Assembly (NCBI RefSeq): GCF_014863545.1
Contig: NZ_CP062260.1
Coordinates: forward strand, 3,162,001 to 3,226,000
From: Paenibacillus sp. JNUCC32
GTDB lineage: Bacteria; Bacillota; Bacilli; Paenibacillales; Paenibacillaceae
Direction: 5' to 3'
Length of the DNA: 64,000 nucleotides
Shown one piece after another: positions 52,336 to 60,298 of this stretch. The translations under genes and the position numbers were made by a program. Position 1 is the first letter of the stretch. Every line of letters begins with the position of its first letter. Below the pieces are notes generated by a model. That model was not told the origin of the DNA. It saw only the letters and a program-made list of their open reading frames with translations, and did not search any database.

Positions 52336-53196
52336 CTACCCTTCACTTACGACGGACCGATATGTGCTGAGCCGTTTCAGAAACGGGTCCAGCACACCGG
52401 CGTACGGGCTCTCGCCCACGCGGCCTCCCAGCAGCTGCTGTACGGCGCTGACGGATTCCCGGAGCTTGTCCAGCAGCTTCTCCGAAGCCTTATGCTTCAG
52501 AATCAGCTTCCGCCAATCCTTCATATCCGTTTTTCTGCCCACCAGCATTTTCCGTTCCTCGTCGCTTCCCGACTCGATCAGATGCCAGTACGCGTAGCCG
52601 CATCTGCCGATGTCAGGCGTCGCACAGCGTTCCATCTCCTGCACAAGCGTTTCACATTCCGTAATTTCCTTGAGCAGCTTCTCCCATGTTTCTTGCACGG
52701 ACACCTCAAGCAGCGGAGTAAAAGAAAGAAACAGCTGCATATTCAGCTGTACCGTTAGCTGTAGATATTCTTCAGAAGGCAGCAGGTTTTTTTTCATTTT
52801 GCCGTATAATCTCATCTTCATCACGTTCACTTCGCTAACCGCTTTGCTCAGAAGCGAGATGACGGCAATTTCGCCCTTCAGGGCCAGGAGCTGATAAAAA
52901 CGGCTGCTGAAGTAATCCCCTGCGAGCACTTTCAGCTGCCGGGATCGCATCATTGCCTCTCCTTGATTGCCTTCCGTAACGTCGATGCTTTCATGCGTAT
53001 CGAGTCCCACCTGAACCAGTGAGGTAACCAGCGCGTACAATTCTTCGTGTCCGGCAATATTCCGTCCCGAATCCATTAAAAATATGTATAACAAATGAAC
53101 ACGGGCATCCGGAAAACCCGGAAGTTCCGTGTGGTTCTGAATCATATCATAGTTTATATATTTCTCTGCCAGTTCTGGTACGCGATACGGTTTCAT
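52336..53196 (-). CDS. hepS: heptaprenyl diphosphate synthase component I
   Basis: A 286-aa helical protein, the non-catalytic subunit that, with HepT, sets chain length of heptaprenyl diphosphate. MKPYRVPELAEKYINYDMI starts the conserved domain; DARVHLLYIFL, GDYFSSRFYQLLALKG and the C-terminal region resemble the HEPPP_synt_1 family. ATG 53196 has GGAGG six bases upstream. Identity rests on moderate similarity plus position before ubiE/hepT. Confidence 0.82.
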   Translation of the reverse strand: MKPYRVPELAEKYINYDMIQNHTELPGFPDARVHLLYIFLMDSGRNIAGHEELYALVTSLVQVGLDTHESIDVTEGNQGEAMMRSRQLKVLAGDYFSSRFYQLLALKGEIAVISLLSKAVSEVNVMKMRLYGKMKKNLLPSEEYLQLTVQLNMQLFLSFTPLLEVSVQETWEKLLKEITECETLVQEMERCATPDIGRCGYAYWHLIESGSDEERKMLVGRKTDMKDWRKLILKHKASEKLLDKLRESVSAVQQLLGGRVGESPYAGVLDPFLKRLSTYRSVVSEG

Positions 53197-53299
53197 TCTC
53201 AGCCTCCGTGCACTTGATGTTCTTTTGTCCAATTGAGCCCACAATCCAATCTATTATAACACATGTTCAGGGCACGTACATGCCCTGTCATCTACTATT

Positions 53300-53851
53300 T
53301 TACCCCTTTCCAGGGCCGCTGAACTGCTTTGGCCAAAGATTCGTAAAGGTCAGGTTCAGGGCAGCAGCGACGGAAGGCGGCACATCCTCGTCCTCCAGCT
53401 GGGTTAGGACTTCCGCATAGCGTGAATCCCATGCTTCCCTGTTCATATTCGAGGCCAGCAGCATATATCGTTTTCCTCCCCAGCGATCGATGGCAACCAC
53501 CCTGAGATACAGCTGCCTCACATTATCCGTGCCATCGAACGAATAGGACATAATGCTGGCGATGTCCTCGTAAACCTCGGAGGCCGTCTCCGCGGCATCG
53601 CTCAATTTGATATCCAGCGTCAAAGCGCCTTCTTCATAGTCCGCCCGGCTTATCTGCAGATTCAGAGGTAGACTCATCAGGGAATCCACTAAGCCGGCAT
53701 CGCTTAATTCGCGGCTGTGATAAGGCACCGCCGCGGGTACAGCGCCTACCTTATAACGAGCTTGCGATTGGAGCCCCATCAACAGGCCAAGCAGGATGAA
53801 TGCAATCGCCGCAGGCAAGAGTACCGCTTGTACGGATTGCCAATGCTTCAT
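53300..53851 (-). CDS. membrane-anchored protein of unknown function
   Basis: A 183-aa protein with one N-terminal helix (LLPAAIAFILLGLLMGLQS, about 10-28) and an extracytoplasmic alpha/beta domain (NLQISRADYEEGALTLDIKL, then a helix and LYLRVVAIDRWGGKRYMLL). No family recognised; possibly a paralogue in style of the 9519-10052 protein, which has the same layout. It lies between the menA-like gene and hepS; a perfect TATAAT at about 53254 just downstream may serve hepS. Confidence 0.6.
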   Translation of the reverse strand: MKHWQSVQAVLLPAAIAFILLGLLMGLQSQARYKVGAVPAAVPYHSRELSDAGLVDSLMSLPLNLQISRADYEEGALTLDIKLSDAAETASEVYEDIASIMSYSFDGTDNVRQLYLRVVAIDRWGGKRYMLLASNMNREAWDSRYAEVLTQLEDEDVPPSVAAALNLTFTNLWPKQFSGPGKG

Positions 53852-53913
53852 GACCGAAACCTCCTCTGTTCCTAGTTTCTTCCGCTCCTCTGAAGTCCAT
53901 ACCTCATTGTATA

Positions 53914-53940
53914 AAGAAAAAAAGCAGGCTATGCCTGCTT
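53914..53940 (-). terminator. terminator after the MenA-like gene
   Basis: AAGCAGGC / GCCTGCTT (53922-53940) with a 3-base loop and UUUUUUUCUUU in minus-strand sense. Confidence 0.9.
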
Positions 53941-53963
53941 CTGGTAAAACGAACGGGATTCGG

Positions 53964-54926
53964 TTAGAAAAGCGAAAGCGAGGTCAATGTCACGGCCACA
54001 GCCAGCGCCGCGATCCTGGCCAAATTCATGACCACGAAATTTTGCACCGCGATCACGAAGGTTTTCTCTTTGGATGGATGTGCGGTGAATGCGGCTCCTT
54101 TTTTATATACCGGGACAATGGTGACGAACACCAGCAGAACCAGCACAGGGTGCACCTTCATCAGAAGAAGAGCCGCCAAGTCCAGATAAGCAAGGCAGTA
54201 TAGAACCCGGAACAGTCTCAGCGAATGCTTGAAGCCGATATATACCGGCAGCGTATACCGTCTGTTCTCCAAATCCTCATCCATGTCGCAGATGTTATTG
54301 GCCAGCATGATGTTGGCAATCCCGAGAATGGCCGGCAATGACACGACCAGCAGCAGCAGCACCTCGGGCAGGTTCACCTGAAGGGAGAGGACGCTCCCTT
54401 GAATATCCATAACCGCCAGATGGCTGCCCTCAGCATGGATCCAAGCCGAGATGAAGATGATGACAAACCCCATGAACAATCCGGAGAACAGCTCGCCTAG
54501 CGGCATCCGCGAAATCGGAATCGGTCCGAACGAATATAATATCCCTACCGCGAAGGACATTCCGCCAAGCAGCAGAATTAACCAGCCAGTGGACAGGAAC
54601 AGCGCTATGCCGGATCCGACGGCCGTCAGCAGCAGCAGAGCGATGACGGACACAACCGCCGGCTCTTTCAGGTTATAACGTACGATGGCATTATGCTGCT
54701 CGTAACCGAAGCCGTTCTTTTTAATCGCTTTTTTGTAATCGTAATAATTATTGATCGCCGTTGTTGCCATATCAAACGACAGCAATGATGCGAGCATCAG
54801 GGCAAAATGATACCCATTGAACTGCTGAAAACGAAACAGCGCATACAAGGTTCCGAACAGGAACGGGATCATGCTGGCAACCTTCGTCTGAATTTCCACC
54901 AGTTTAAAAAAAGCACGGATTCCCAT
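53964..54926 (-). CDS. menA: MenA-like 1,4-dihydroxy-2-naphthoate prenyltransferase
   Basis: A 320-aa membrane prenyltransferase with about nine helices. The first motif is NNYYDYKKA near residue 63 (N-x3-D), and the second is NNICDMDEDLENRRYT near residue 205. These fit MenA, which joins a polyprenyl chain to dihydroxynaphthoate. Start ATG 54926 with AAAGG nine bases upstream. It is a second UbiA-superfamily enzyme within 3 kb of the ubiA-like gene at 50703. Which one makes menaquinone here is unresolved. Confidence 0.82.
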   Translation of the reverse strand: MGIRAFFKLVEIQTKVASMIPFLFGTLYALFRFQQFNGYHFALMLASLLSFDMATTAINNYYDYKKAIKKNGFGYEQHNAIVRYNLKEPAVVSVIALLLLTAVGSGIALFLSTGWLILLLGGMSFAVGILYSFGPIPISRMPLGELFSGLFMGFVIIFISAWIHAEGSHLAVMDIQGSVLSLQVNLPEVLLLLVVSLPAILGIANIMLANNICDMDEDLENRRYTLPVYIGFKHSLRLFRVLYCLAYLDLAALLLMKVHPVLVLLVFVTIVPVYKKGAAFTAHPSKEKTFVIAVQNFVVMNLARIAALAVAVTLTSLSLF

Positions 54927-55047
54927 GACCATCATCCTTTATCCATATTGATCTGATTTCAGATTAAAGGATTTCATGGCCGCGGTCTGTTCGAATTGTA
55001 CTTGACAAACGCGTGATGAAAGTGACGAATGTTACTTTTGGGCAGGA

Positions 55048-55626
55048 TCAAACTTGTTCCGGAATATCCTTATCCTTGCGCTTGCGGCTCCAAGGCGTAC
55101 CCAGCAGCGGCAGCGCCCAGCGGTCCAAGCCGTACCAGCCCGCGACTTTCCAGGCCAGCACCAGCCATGTCGCCAAAATAAACAACAACGGATTGGAGCT
55201 TACCGTGCCCGCGAATAAAAAGCTGGCATTCATTAATCCGCCGAAAAACGCGGCAATACCGGTCAGCAGGCCCAAAATCAGCCCGAGTCCTACCAGTACC
55301 TCGCCGAAGGCCACCATATAGGCAAACAGCTTGGCATTGGGAAGCACAAACCCCTCTAGGAAAGAAGCATACCATCCGGTTACGTCCTTTCCTTCTTCCG
55401 CTTTTGCCAGCGCGCCGCCGACAAAGCCCTTAATGGCCGCTCCGGCTTCGCTTCCCGTCCAGGCTTCGGCCGTCAGCTTTTTCAAGCCCGACGTTAACCA
55501 CGCGTAACCGAGATACAGCCTGACCAGCAGCCATATCCACGCCGAGCGCGTACTGTTGAACAAAAACATGGATACCGGATTTTCAGGGACCACAATATAC
55601 TGTCCGTCTCTGTATTGTTTCGCCAT
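55048..55626 (-). CDS. DoxX-family membrane protein
   Basis: A 192-aa protein with four membrane helices (WIWLLVRLYLGYAWLTSGLKK, the YMVAFGEVLVGLGLILGLLTG segment, GLMNASFLFAG, LFILATWLVLAWKVAGWYG). This fits the DoxX/TQO small-subunit family, linked to quinone- or thiol-associated membrane redox. A large loop near residues 45-85 is atypical for the short members. It has its own promoter (55674-55702) and palindrome (55709-55723). The start is the ATG at 55626. Confidence 0.8.
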   Translation of the reverse strand: MAKQYRDGQYIVVPENPVSMFLFNSTRSAWIWLLVRLYLGYAWLTSGLKKLTAEAWTGSEAGAAIKGFVGGALAKAEEGKDVTGWYASFLEGFVLPNAKLFAYMVAFGEVLVGLGLILGLLTGIAAFFGGLMNASFLFAGTVSSNPLLFILATWLVLAWKVAGWYGLDRWALPLLGTPWSRKRKDKDIPEQV

Positions 55627-55673
55627 GATTTCTGCAATCATCCTTTCGCATTTTTATTCATTCCATTCCCGCT

Positions 55674-55723
55674 AGTATATTCATTGTTCGACAAAGCGGC
55701 AAGTGCCTTTAACAATTTGTTAA
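55674..55723 (-). promoter_or_regulatory. doxX promoter with 15-bp palindrome
   Basis: Minus-strand TTGCCG (plus 55697-55702), exactly 17 bp, TATACT (plus 55674-55679). Six bases upstream lies the perfect inverted repeat TTAACAATTTGTTAA (55709-55723), a candidate operator or activator site. Confidence 0.6.
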
Positions 55724-55754
55724 CACACATTCCGCACGAATAAACTCGAAATAC

Positions 55755-55786
55755 AAAAAAGCCCCACCGAAATGGCGGGGCTTTTT
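55755..55786 (-). terminator. terminator after mtrB
   Basis: AAAAAGCCCC(A)CC / GG(C)GGGGCTTTTT with a GAAAT-type loop, U-rich on both strands, so able to act in either direction. It follows the mtrB stop by 18 bp. Confidence 0.92.
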
Positions 55787-55803
55787 CTATATGATGATTT
55801 TCC

Positions 55804-56028
55804 TCAGATGCCGGATTCGATCTTCCCGTGCTTGGTCATGATCTCGGCTTTGCCGCGTATTTTCACCGCGGACGTATGATCCGTGAACTGGGCGATGATG
55901 ACTTCGCCTTTGTCCAGCTTCTCGGTATGATGAAAGCGGGTATCCTGACCGCGGGTAAGACCGATTACCTGCACGCCATGGTCCAGTGCTTTGACAATAA
56001 AATAATCGCCGTTCTGAACGTTCTCCAT
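55804..56028 (-). CDS. mtrB: tryptophan RNA-binding attenuation protein (TRAP)
   Basis: A 74-aa subunit of the 11-mer ring that binds (G/U)AG repeats when charged with tryptophan. The core [28 protein letters not shown] is nearly identical to Bacillus TRAP: GLTRG.DT.FHH (tryptophan pocket) and [18 protein letters not shown] (RNA-contacting Lys/Arg). The matching RNA target is at 44640-44690. Here mtrB follows hbs with no folE (mtrA) between them, unlike B. subtilis. The protein is slightly divergent at both ends only. Confidence 0.96.
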   Translation of the reverse strand: MENVQNGDYFIVKALDHGVQVIGLTRGQDTRFHHTEKLDKGEVIIAQFTDHTSAVKIRGKAEIMTKHGKIESGI

Positions 56029-56054
56029 TTTCCAGGCCTCCTCGCCGTAAGCCT

Positions 56055-56085
56055 AAAAGAAAAGGCCGTGAACGAATTCACGACC
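56055..56085 (-). terminator. terminator between hbs and mtrB
   Basis: GGCCGTGAA / TTCACGACC (56064-56085, one mismatch) followed by UUUUCUUUU. Probably partial, allowing read-through into mtrB or processing. Confidence 0.7.
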
Positions 56086-56113
56086 TGTGCTCTTAGGTAA
56101 TATGTAGAAATCT

Positions 56114-56386
56114 TTATTTGATTCCGTCTTTGAGCGCTTTACCAGGTTTAAATGCAGGAATTTTGCTCGCAGGGATTTCGATTTCTTCACCTGTTTGCGG
56201 GTTGCGGCCTTTCCGTGCGGAACGCTCGCGAACCTCGAAGTTGCCAAAACCGACCAGTTGTACCTTGTCTCCACTTTGCAATGCTTCGGAGATTGCATCG
56301 AAAACGGCATCAACCGCTTTAGTTGCATCTTTCTTGGAAAGCTCAGTAGATTCAGCTACTTGTGTAATCAGATCCGATTTATTCAT
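56114..56386 (-). CDS. hbs: HU-type DNA-binding protein
   Basis: A 90-aa nucleoid protein of the HU family. [48 protein letters not shown] and [11 protein letters not shown] include the DNA-contacting arm. Highly conserved, normal length. A -10 TATAAT at plus 56450-56455 gives a leader of about 55 nt; the -35 is weak. Confidence 0.97.
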   Translation of the reverse strand: MNKSDLITQVAESTELSKKDATKAVDAVFDAISEALQSGDKVQLVGFGNFEVRERSARKGRNPQTGEEIEIPASKIPAFKPGKALKDGIK

Positions 56387-56575
56387 TCTTTCACCTCCCT
56401 AACAAGGAATGTGCTCCACTTGCTATTCACTGTTTCCGTTTTACCGCAAATTATACGTGCAATCGGGTATTTTACCCCTATCTCGCGTTTAGAATGCATG
56501 ACGCGGAACAAATTTATAGTAATACAGCCATCTCATAATTTCAAGCGTTTTGCTTTGCTGGGTCAAAGAAAACAT

Positions 56576-56619
56576 GAAAAACAGCCGCTAATCGGGACTT
56601 TCGACCCGTTAGCGACTGC
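56576..56619 (-). terminator. terminator after spoIVA
   Basis: Long stem CAGCCGCTAA...TTAGCGACTG (about 56582-56619) with inner GGG/CCC pairs and UUUUU in minus-strand sense. Confidence 0.85.
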
Positions 56620-56645
56620 ATTTTCAACACCGTTTCGGCGCCCAC

Positions 56646-58124
56646 TTAAAGAATGATTGCGATCAAACCGCCGGAGCCTTCGTTAATGATGCGACCCAAG
56701 GTTTCCTGCAATTTGTATCTGGCATTGTCCGGCATCATCGCGATTTTTCCTTGGATTCCTTCACGGACGATCGAGTGCAGCGAGCGTCCGAATATGTCGG
56801 ATTCCCAAATTTTGATCGGATCGTTCTCGAAGTCCTGCATCAGGTAGCGCACAAGCTCCTCGCTCTGCTTCTCCGTGCCGATGATCGGCGAGAACTCGGA
56901 TTCCACGTCCACCCGAATCATATGAATGGATGGCGCGGTCGCTTTCAATCTTACCCCGAAGCGGGTGCCTTGACGGATGAGCTCAGGCTCATCAAGCGCC
57001 ATCTCGGCCAGGGAAGGAGCGGCGATGCCGTACCCCGTCGTTTTGACCATCTCAAGCGCTTCGGCGAAGCGGTCGTATTCCCGTTTGGCATGGGAGAACT
57101 CCTGCATCAGCTGCAGCAGATGATCCTTGCCTCGGATCTCGACACCCACGACCTCCATCAAGATCCGGTCATACAGTTCGTCAGGCGCGAAGAGGTCGAT
57201 CTCGGCAACGCCCTGACCCATATTCATGCCGCTGAGTCCGGCGTGGTTGATGAAATCATATTCCATGAACTGGCTAACCACACGATCCACGTCACGCAGA
57301 CGGCGGATATCTTTCACGGTATCTCTCACCGAGTTTTCATAGTTGCTGCGGAGCCAGTGGTTCTCGTTAAGCACCATAACCCAGCTAGGCAGATTGACAT
57401 TCACTTCATGCACCGGGAACTCATACAATACCTCACGAAGCACACCGGTCACGTCATCATCGGTCATGGTGGCCGCACTCAGCGTCATGACCGGAATGTC
57501 GTATTTCTCTGCCAGCTCATTGCGCAGCTGAAGGGCTTCTTCGCTGCGGGGACGCGTCGAGTTAATGACAACAACAAACGGCTTGCCGACTTCCTTCAGT
57601 TCCTCGATGACGCGCTCCTCGGCCTCAACATAAGAGCTTCGCGGGATCTCCGCAATGCTTCCGTCCGTCGTGACAACGACGCCAAGCGTGGAGTGCTCCT
57701 GAATGACTTTGCGGGTTCCGATTTCGGCCGCTTCCTGGAACGGAATCGGCTCTTCGAACCATGGCGTCGAGATCATTCTCGGGCCATTCTCGTCCTCGTA
57801 ACCCTTGGCGCCTTCAACGGCATAACCAACACAATCGACCAATCTTACGTTGACCTCAAGGCCATCCGTAACCTTGATTTGTACCGCGTTGTTCGGCACG
57901 AATTTCGGCTCGGTCGTCATGATCGTTTTCCCTGCAGCACTTTGAGGCAGCTCATCGACAGCTCTTACTCGATCCGCCTCGTTCGTAATGTTCGGGAGAA
58001 CAACCGTCTCCATAAACCGCTTGATGAAAGTTGATTTTCCCGTACGGACGGCACCGACAACACCTAAGTAAATGTCCCCTCCGGTCCGTTCGGCAATGTC
58101 CTTAAAAATGTCCACTTTTTCCAA
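56646..58124 (-). CDS. spoIVA: stage IV sporulation protein A, spore-coat ATPase
   Basis: A 492-aa protein (same length as in B. subtilis) forming the basement layer of the coat on the forespore surface; ATP hydrolysis drives its polymerisation. N-terminal GTPase-like fold with Walker A GAVRTGKST (Lys near residue 30), DCVGYAVEGAKG switch region, and C-terminal polymerisation domain. The start is the TTG at 58124 behind GAGGAGGGG; the longer ATG reading to 58190 is non-conserved. The promoter is likely sigma-E type (58320-58348). Confidence 0.97.
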   Translation of the reverse strand: MEKVDIFKDIAERTGGDIYLGVVGAVRTGKSTFIKRFMETVVLPNITNEADRVRAVDELPQSAAGKTIMTTEPKFVPNNAVQIKVTDGLEVNVRLVDCVGYAVEGAKGYEDENGPRMISTPWFEEPIPFQEAAEIGTRKVIQEHSTLGVVVTTDGSIAEIPRSSYVEAEERVIEELKEVGKPFVVVINSTRPRSEEALQLRNELAEKYDIPVMTLSAATMTDDDVTGVLREVLYEFPVHEVNVNLPSWVMVLNENHWLRSNYENSVRDTVKDIRRLRDVDRVVSQFMEYDFINHAGLSGMNMGQGVAEIDLFAPDELYDRILMEVVGVEIRGKDHLLQLMQEFSHAKREYDRFAEALEMVKTTGYGIAAPSLAEMALDEPELIRQGTRFGVRLKATAPSIHMIRVDVESEFSPIIGTEKQSEELVRYLMQDFENDPIKIWESDIFGRSLHSIVREGIQGKIAMMPDNARYKLQETLGRIINEGSGGLIAIIL

Positions 58125-58319
58125 AAGAGATCCCCTCCTCAAATTACTCCGAAGGAAAAATGCTTTAAGAGCATCCGCTTCGTGTTCCACTCATAGCCAA
58201 AGCCATTGCAACAGATGAGCAGCCTTTACAATGTCGCCAGCATCCCGCCGCCGGTATTCCATGAGTTTGGATGGAAACGGCAAAGCGGCGTAACTCGTAC
58301 ATGCATTTGGACTAGTAAC

Positions 58320-58348
58320 ATCATATGTACCGGGTTCAAAAATATGAC
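58320..58348 (-). promoter_or_regulatory. candidate sigma-E promoter of spoIVA
   Basis: Minus-strand GTCATATT (plus 58341-58348) and CATATGAT (plus 58320-58327) with a 13-base spacer. These match the sigma-E type -35 and -10 but spacing is slightly short. Consistent with mother-cell expression of spoIVA; leader of about 185 nt. Confidence 0.45.
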
Positions 58349-58636
58349 GGTTGCCCCTTAAAGTCCGTCCAGTTTTTTTTAAGATATCGAATATGCCTGC
58401 AACTGCCAGACACGCAATCGAATACCGCAAGAAAAACCACCGCTCGGGGCACGGTCTGTCTTCGCGCTGTCACGCCATTCAGACGCTTTCTAGTGCCTCA
58501 TGATGTGGGCAACCGGCTCTTGCCCGCACTACTCTTTCAGATTATGAATATGCGCGGACTTTACTAGATATTCCAAAGAGATTCAGCCCTATTCGAAAAA
58601 ACGATCGAAGAAGAGACTCGAGGATAAAAAAGTAGA

Positions 58637-58692
58637 CCCGCCTTATGGCTGCCGTACCTCATTCTTCAGGCAGAAACCGGCAACCAGGCGGG
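58637..58692 (-). ncRNA. nested-stem structured element downstream of the YphF-like gene
   Basis: Outer stem CCCGCCT / AGGCGGG (58637-58643, 58686-58692), middle GCCG / CGGC (58651-58654, 58678-58681) and an inner CCT/AGG pair, then CUACUUUUUU in minus-strand sense. It could be a second terminator or a structured 3' RNA. No family recognised. Confidence 0.4.
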
Positions 58693-58695
58693 ACC

Positions 58696-58724
58696 AAAAA
58701 AATACCCGCCGATATCGGCGGGTA
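58696..58724 (-). terminator. terminator after the YphF-like gene
   Basis: Perfect palindromic stem TACCCGCCGA / TCGGCGGGTA (58703-58724) followed by UUUUUUU in minus-strand sense. Confidence 0.9.
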
Positions 58725-58729
58725 CGGGT

Positions 58730-59488
58730 TTAGGATAGGGGCTGAGCCACAGGCTGCCCGTCCTTCCATGCATAGGGTACGGATTTTACGGGTACATAAT
58801 AGGATTCCTTCTCCAGAAACACCCGTAAATCCTCTCCTTCTTTGGGCTCGGAGCCGTTTTTCTGGATAGCCTGCATAATATCAAAGGCATAATCGGCGTA
58901 CACCGTGCCCTCTTCATCCATCATAAAAGGCATTTCCTGGCCCGAGTATACACTCATTAACTTAAGGGATTTGGCCTCGGTTTTCGACAAATCCACCGCC
59001 GTATAACCCGGGTAGAGGGCTTCCCCTGCCGGAAGGGCGTTGTCATTCGCCATTTTGTACAGATTCACGGCTCGCTGAACGTCATTCACCTTCTGAGCCG
59101 TTGTTAAGTCCATGACCTTCACGGTCGGTTCGGTTTCCTCATTAATAATGAGAAAATAACCGCTGCCGCCTTTCTCGAAAGCCGTATCCGGAATTTGGTC
59201 GATATATCCTCGGCCCTTCAGCTGATCCAAATCGACCCGGTATTTCTCATACTTCGGAATTTCCGCGCCTGCCGTAATGATCGGCAGAATTCCTTGCTCT
59301 TGATAAAAATCGTCCACGGCCGACTGAATCCGTTTGACACTTTCCCTATAGGAAACCTTGTTCTCCTGCAGCTTCTCGTCAGGATATAGACAACCTGTCA
59401 GCAACATTGGAAACAGCACCAGGACTAAGACGGCAGACATCCGCTTCGTACGGCCAGCCGCTTGGGTCATCCAAGTGTTCATACTCAA
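58730..59488 (-). CDS. lipoprotein, YphF-like
   Basis: A 252-aa lipoprotein. Residues about 17-32 are hydrophobic and end in the lipobox LLTGC, so the mature protein is attached to the outer face at Cys about 31-33. The rest is alpha/beta: ESVKRIQSAVDDFYQEQGIL, later KVNDVQRAVNLYKMANDNALPAG. The two halves look related, each with a helix before ..LP., suggesting a duplicated domain. TTG at 59488 is well placed behind AAGG. Gene place next to spoIVA and the ferredoxin cluster fits YphF. Function unknown. Confidence 0.72.
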   Translation of the reverse strand: MSMNTWMTQAAGRTKRMSAVLVLVLFPMLLTGCLYPDEKLQENKVSYRESVKRIQSAVDDFYQEQGILPIITAGAEIPKYEKYRVDLDQLKGRGYIDQIPDTAFEKGGSGYFLIINEETEPTVKVMDLTTAQKVNDVQRAVNLYKMANDNALPAGEALYPGYTAVDLSKTEAKSLKLMSVYSGQEMPFMMDEEGTVYADYAFDIMQAIQKNGSEPKEGEDLRVFLEKESYYVPVKSVPYAWKDGQPVAQPLS

Positions 59489-59502
59489 CTAACATCATCC
59501 TT

Positions 59503-59882
59503 CGCTTTAAGAGGTTGTTCAAAAAGTCCGATTTTGATAAGAAAACCAATCGAGGCAAATTCAAGGCTGAGCGACCGCGATTCAGAAGTAGGTTTTCTTG
59601 CGATATAGAATTTCATCAACTCCGTTGATAACTTATAAATCCTATATCTAACACGAAGTGAATCAAGAAGCCACTCGGCATCGAATCTTGAATTCAGCCG
59701 GGCCAAGGCAAATGCTTTCGAAGTATGTTTCCTGCGGAAACATTTCAGGTGCTCACGTACAAACTATGTACGCTCCGCTCCTGACGTCCCTAGCTTCACT
59801 CAACTGAAGCGTTTTGAAAAAACGCACATCGGAGGCATAGGCCTCGGTGCTGAAAACCGATCTTTTTGAACTCGCGCTTTAA
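59503..59882. mobile_element. 364-bp hairpin-rich MITE-like element with 8-bp direct repeats
   Basis: The body (59511-59874) has near-inverted ends, GTTCAAAAAGTCCGATTTT on the left and the complement of GTTCAAAAAGATCGGTTTT on the right. It is flanked by the direct repeats CGCTTTAA (59503-59510 and 59875-59882), as a target-site duplication. Inside are at least five short hairpins: GATATAG/CTATATC, TGTTTCC/GGAAACA, CGTAC/GTACG, GCTTCA/TGAAGC and GAGGC/GCCTC. No convincing ORF. It splits the ferredoxin and lipoprotein genes; the right repeat includes the ferredoxin stop codon. Confidence 0.7.
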
Positions 59883-60277
59883 ATAAAGTCATCGGACTCC
59901 CGGTTCCTCGCTGCCTCCAACTGCTTGCGTATCGCGGCTTTAAGGGGATCCTCAGGGATTATCACCTTCAAATGGCTCGTAATCCTCGTCTGGCAGGATA
60001 ACCGGTAGCCTTGTTCCATCATCGACGTTCCCAGCTTCCTGATTTCCTTGGTCTCAGGAGCAGAGCAATGTCCGCGTTCCTCATCCGGTACCAGGATCTT
60101 GCACATCAGACAGCCTGCTTTGCCTCCGCAACGGGTCGGAATGCGTACACCGGCACGACGCGAGGCATCCAGCACATTCGTGTTCGGACGAACCTTGACC
60201 TTCTTCTGATCCGGCAGAAATAATACCTCGTACTCCAACGGCAAACCGCTCCTTTTCTTATGTACCCGCTCTTCCAT
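59879..60277 (-). CDS. 2Fe-2S ferredoxin
   Basis: A 132-aa soluble electron carrier with a plant-type cluster site. Three ligands are in RCGGKAGCLMCK (C-x5-C-x2-C, near residues 50-59) and the fourth is the Cys of RLSCQTRI near 95. Slight N- and C-terminal extensions, the latter highly charged (KAAIRKQLEAARNRES). Its partner reductase is not in the window. The stop lies inside the direct repeat beside the mobile-looking element. Confidence 0.88.
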   Translation of the reverse strand: MEERVHKKRSGLPLEYEVLFLPDQKKVKVRPNTNVLDASRRAGVRIPTRCGGKAGCLMCKILVPDEERGHCSAPETKEIRKLGTSMMEQGYRLSCQTRITSHLKVIIPEDPLKAAIRKQLEAARNRESDDFI

Positions 60278-60298
60278 GCTGCCGGTTCGATTACCGTG

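Larger units (their letters stand above)
58125..58695. other. 571-bp region without a gene upstream of spoIVA
   Basis: Between the spoIVA start and the YphF terminator. It contains a likely sigma-E promoter, a structured element at 58631-58693 and a 79-codon frame (58191-58430) without ribosome site or coding character. A second sigma-E-like pair GAATATC / CATATTCA near 58548-58575 is weaker. Confidence 0.5.

Noticed and set aside
56751..58034. 427-aa plus-strand ORF
   Set aside because: Antisense to spoIVA; no motif, no ribosome site.
58191..58430. 79-codon minus-strand ORF upstream of spoIVA
   Set aside because: No ribosome site; it would span the likely sigma-E promoter; composition not gene-like.
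59485..59706. 73-codon minus-strand ORF in the repeat element
   Set aside because: Part of the hairpin-rich element; no start signal, overlaps the start of the lipoprotein gene.
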